This document shows positions 21,807-21,982 of a stretch of 21,982 nucleotides of DNA, in pieces. The translations under genes were made by a program, and so were the position numbers. Positions within the stretch are counted from its first letter, which is position 1. Each line of letters starts with the position of its first letter. The notes under the pieces were generated by a model. It had not been told where the DNA came from and did not search any database. It saw only the letters and a program-made list of their open reading frames with translations. The stretch comes from Pseudomonadota bacterium (lineage in GTDB: Bacteria; Pseudomonadota; Gammaproteobacteria; Pseudomonadales; Pseudomonadaceae): contig JAEYXX010000155.1 in NCBI GenBank assembly GCA_023431055.1, forward strand, positions 1 to 21,982, given 5' to 3'.

Positions 21807-21814
21807 AACCCAGT

Positions 21815-21878
21815 TGTAGGAACAAGCTCTGCCGGCGAACGAGCGTCCGGCATTGGCGAGCAGAGCTCGCTCCTTGTA
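21815..21878. repeat. Imperfect REP/BIME-like inverted repeat after olsB
   Basis: TGTAGGAACAAGCTCTGCC on the left matches, inverted and with a few mismatches, GCAGAGCTCGCTCCTTGTA on the right. Together they form an imperfect 64-nt palindrome 8 nt after the olsB stop. The remaining 21879-21982 shows no ORF or other feature I can support. Confidence 0.6.
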
Positions 21879-21982
21879 TGTTGAGCGCATTACCAACCGC
21901 AACGAAGAAACAGTTTCCGGGGAGGCCGTTCGCTCCTAGAGGCACCTTGCGTGACCTCGTCTGTAGATCGGCCCCCCGCCTC

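Overview
This window looks like chromosome of a high-GC Pseudomonas, probably of the P. mendocina / P. oleovorans type. The genus call rests on three things: the gene content (an OlsB-type acyltransferase, a DhcR/DhcAB-AtoB-AtoE ketone-body cluster, an OsmC-YcaO fusion, a DUF1302/DUF1329 pair), strong GC bias at third codon positions, and many REP-type palindromes that begin with GTAG or GGAG. No tRNA, rRNA, CRISPR array, transposase or phage gene was seen. The species-level guess is inference only.

Layout. 1-1340 (minus): a cold-shock-like group reading csp, a 58-aa protein, a 120-aa Cys-rich protein, then a second-type infA (IF-1) with an extended tail. 1703-4503 (plus): an OsmC-YcaO fusion protein coupled to a MocA-like nucleotidyltransferase. 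4557-9757: a LysR regulator (minus) divergent from the two subunits of a 3-oxoacid CoA-transferase, then acetyl-CoA acetyltransferase and an AtoE-type short-chain fatty acid transporter. Together these can import short-chain (keto)acids, load them with CoA and cleave acetoacetyl-CoA to acetyl-CoA. A hairpin terminator and a REP separate the transferase genes from the thiolase.

9758-10017 is a REP-rich convergent gap. 10018-15981 (minus): a DUF1302 outer-membrane-type protein and a DUF1329 periplasmic protein form an operon that ends in a clear terminator, followed by a MalT-like LuxR regulator. 16174-17328 (minus): a ClsB-like phospholipase D family protein with a non-ATG start, possibly coupled to a small upstream ORF. 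17640-19075 (minus): a beta-lactamase-fold serine hydrolase overlapping a four-cysteine membrane-anchored protein by ATGA. 19185-20927 (minus): an acyl-CoA dehydrogenase-like protein and a diiron metallo-beta-lactamase-fold (ODP-type) protein. 21075-21806 (plus): olsB for ornithine lipid synthesis, with PhoB-box-like 11-bp repeats upstream.

Most of the window is ordinary Pseudomonas core or near-core genome. The items most worth a second look are the csp-infA2 group, the REP copies that supply stop codons to neighbouring genes, the DUF1302/DUF1329/LuxR system, and the unnamed small proteins.
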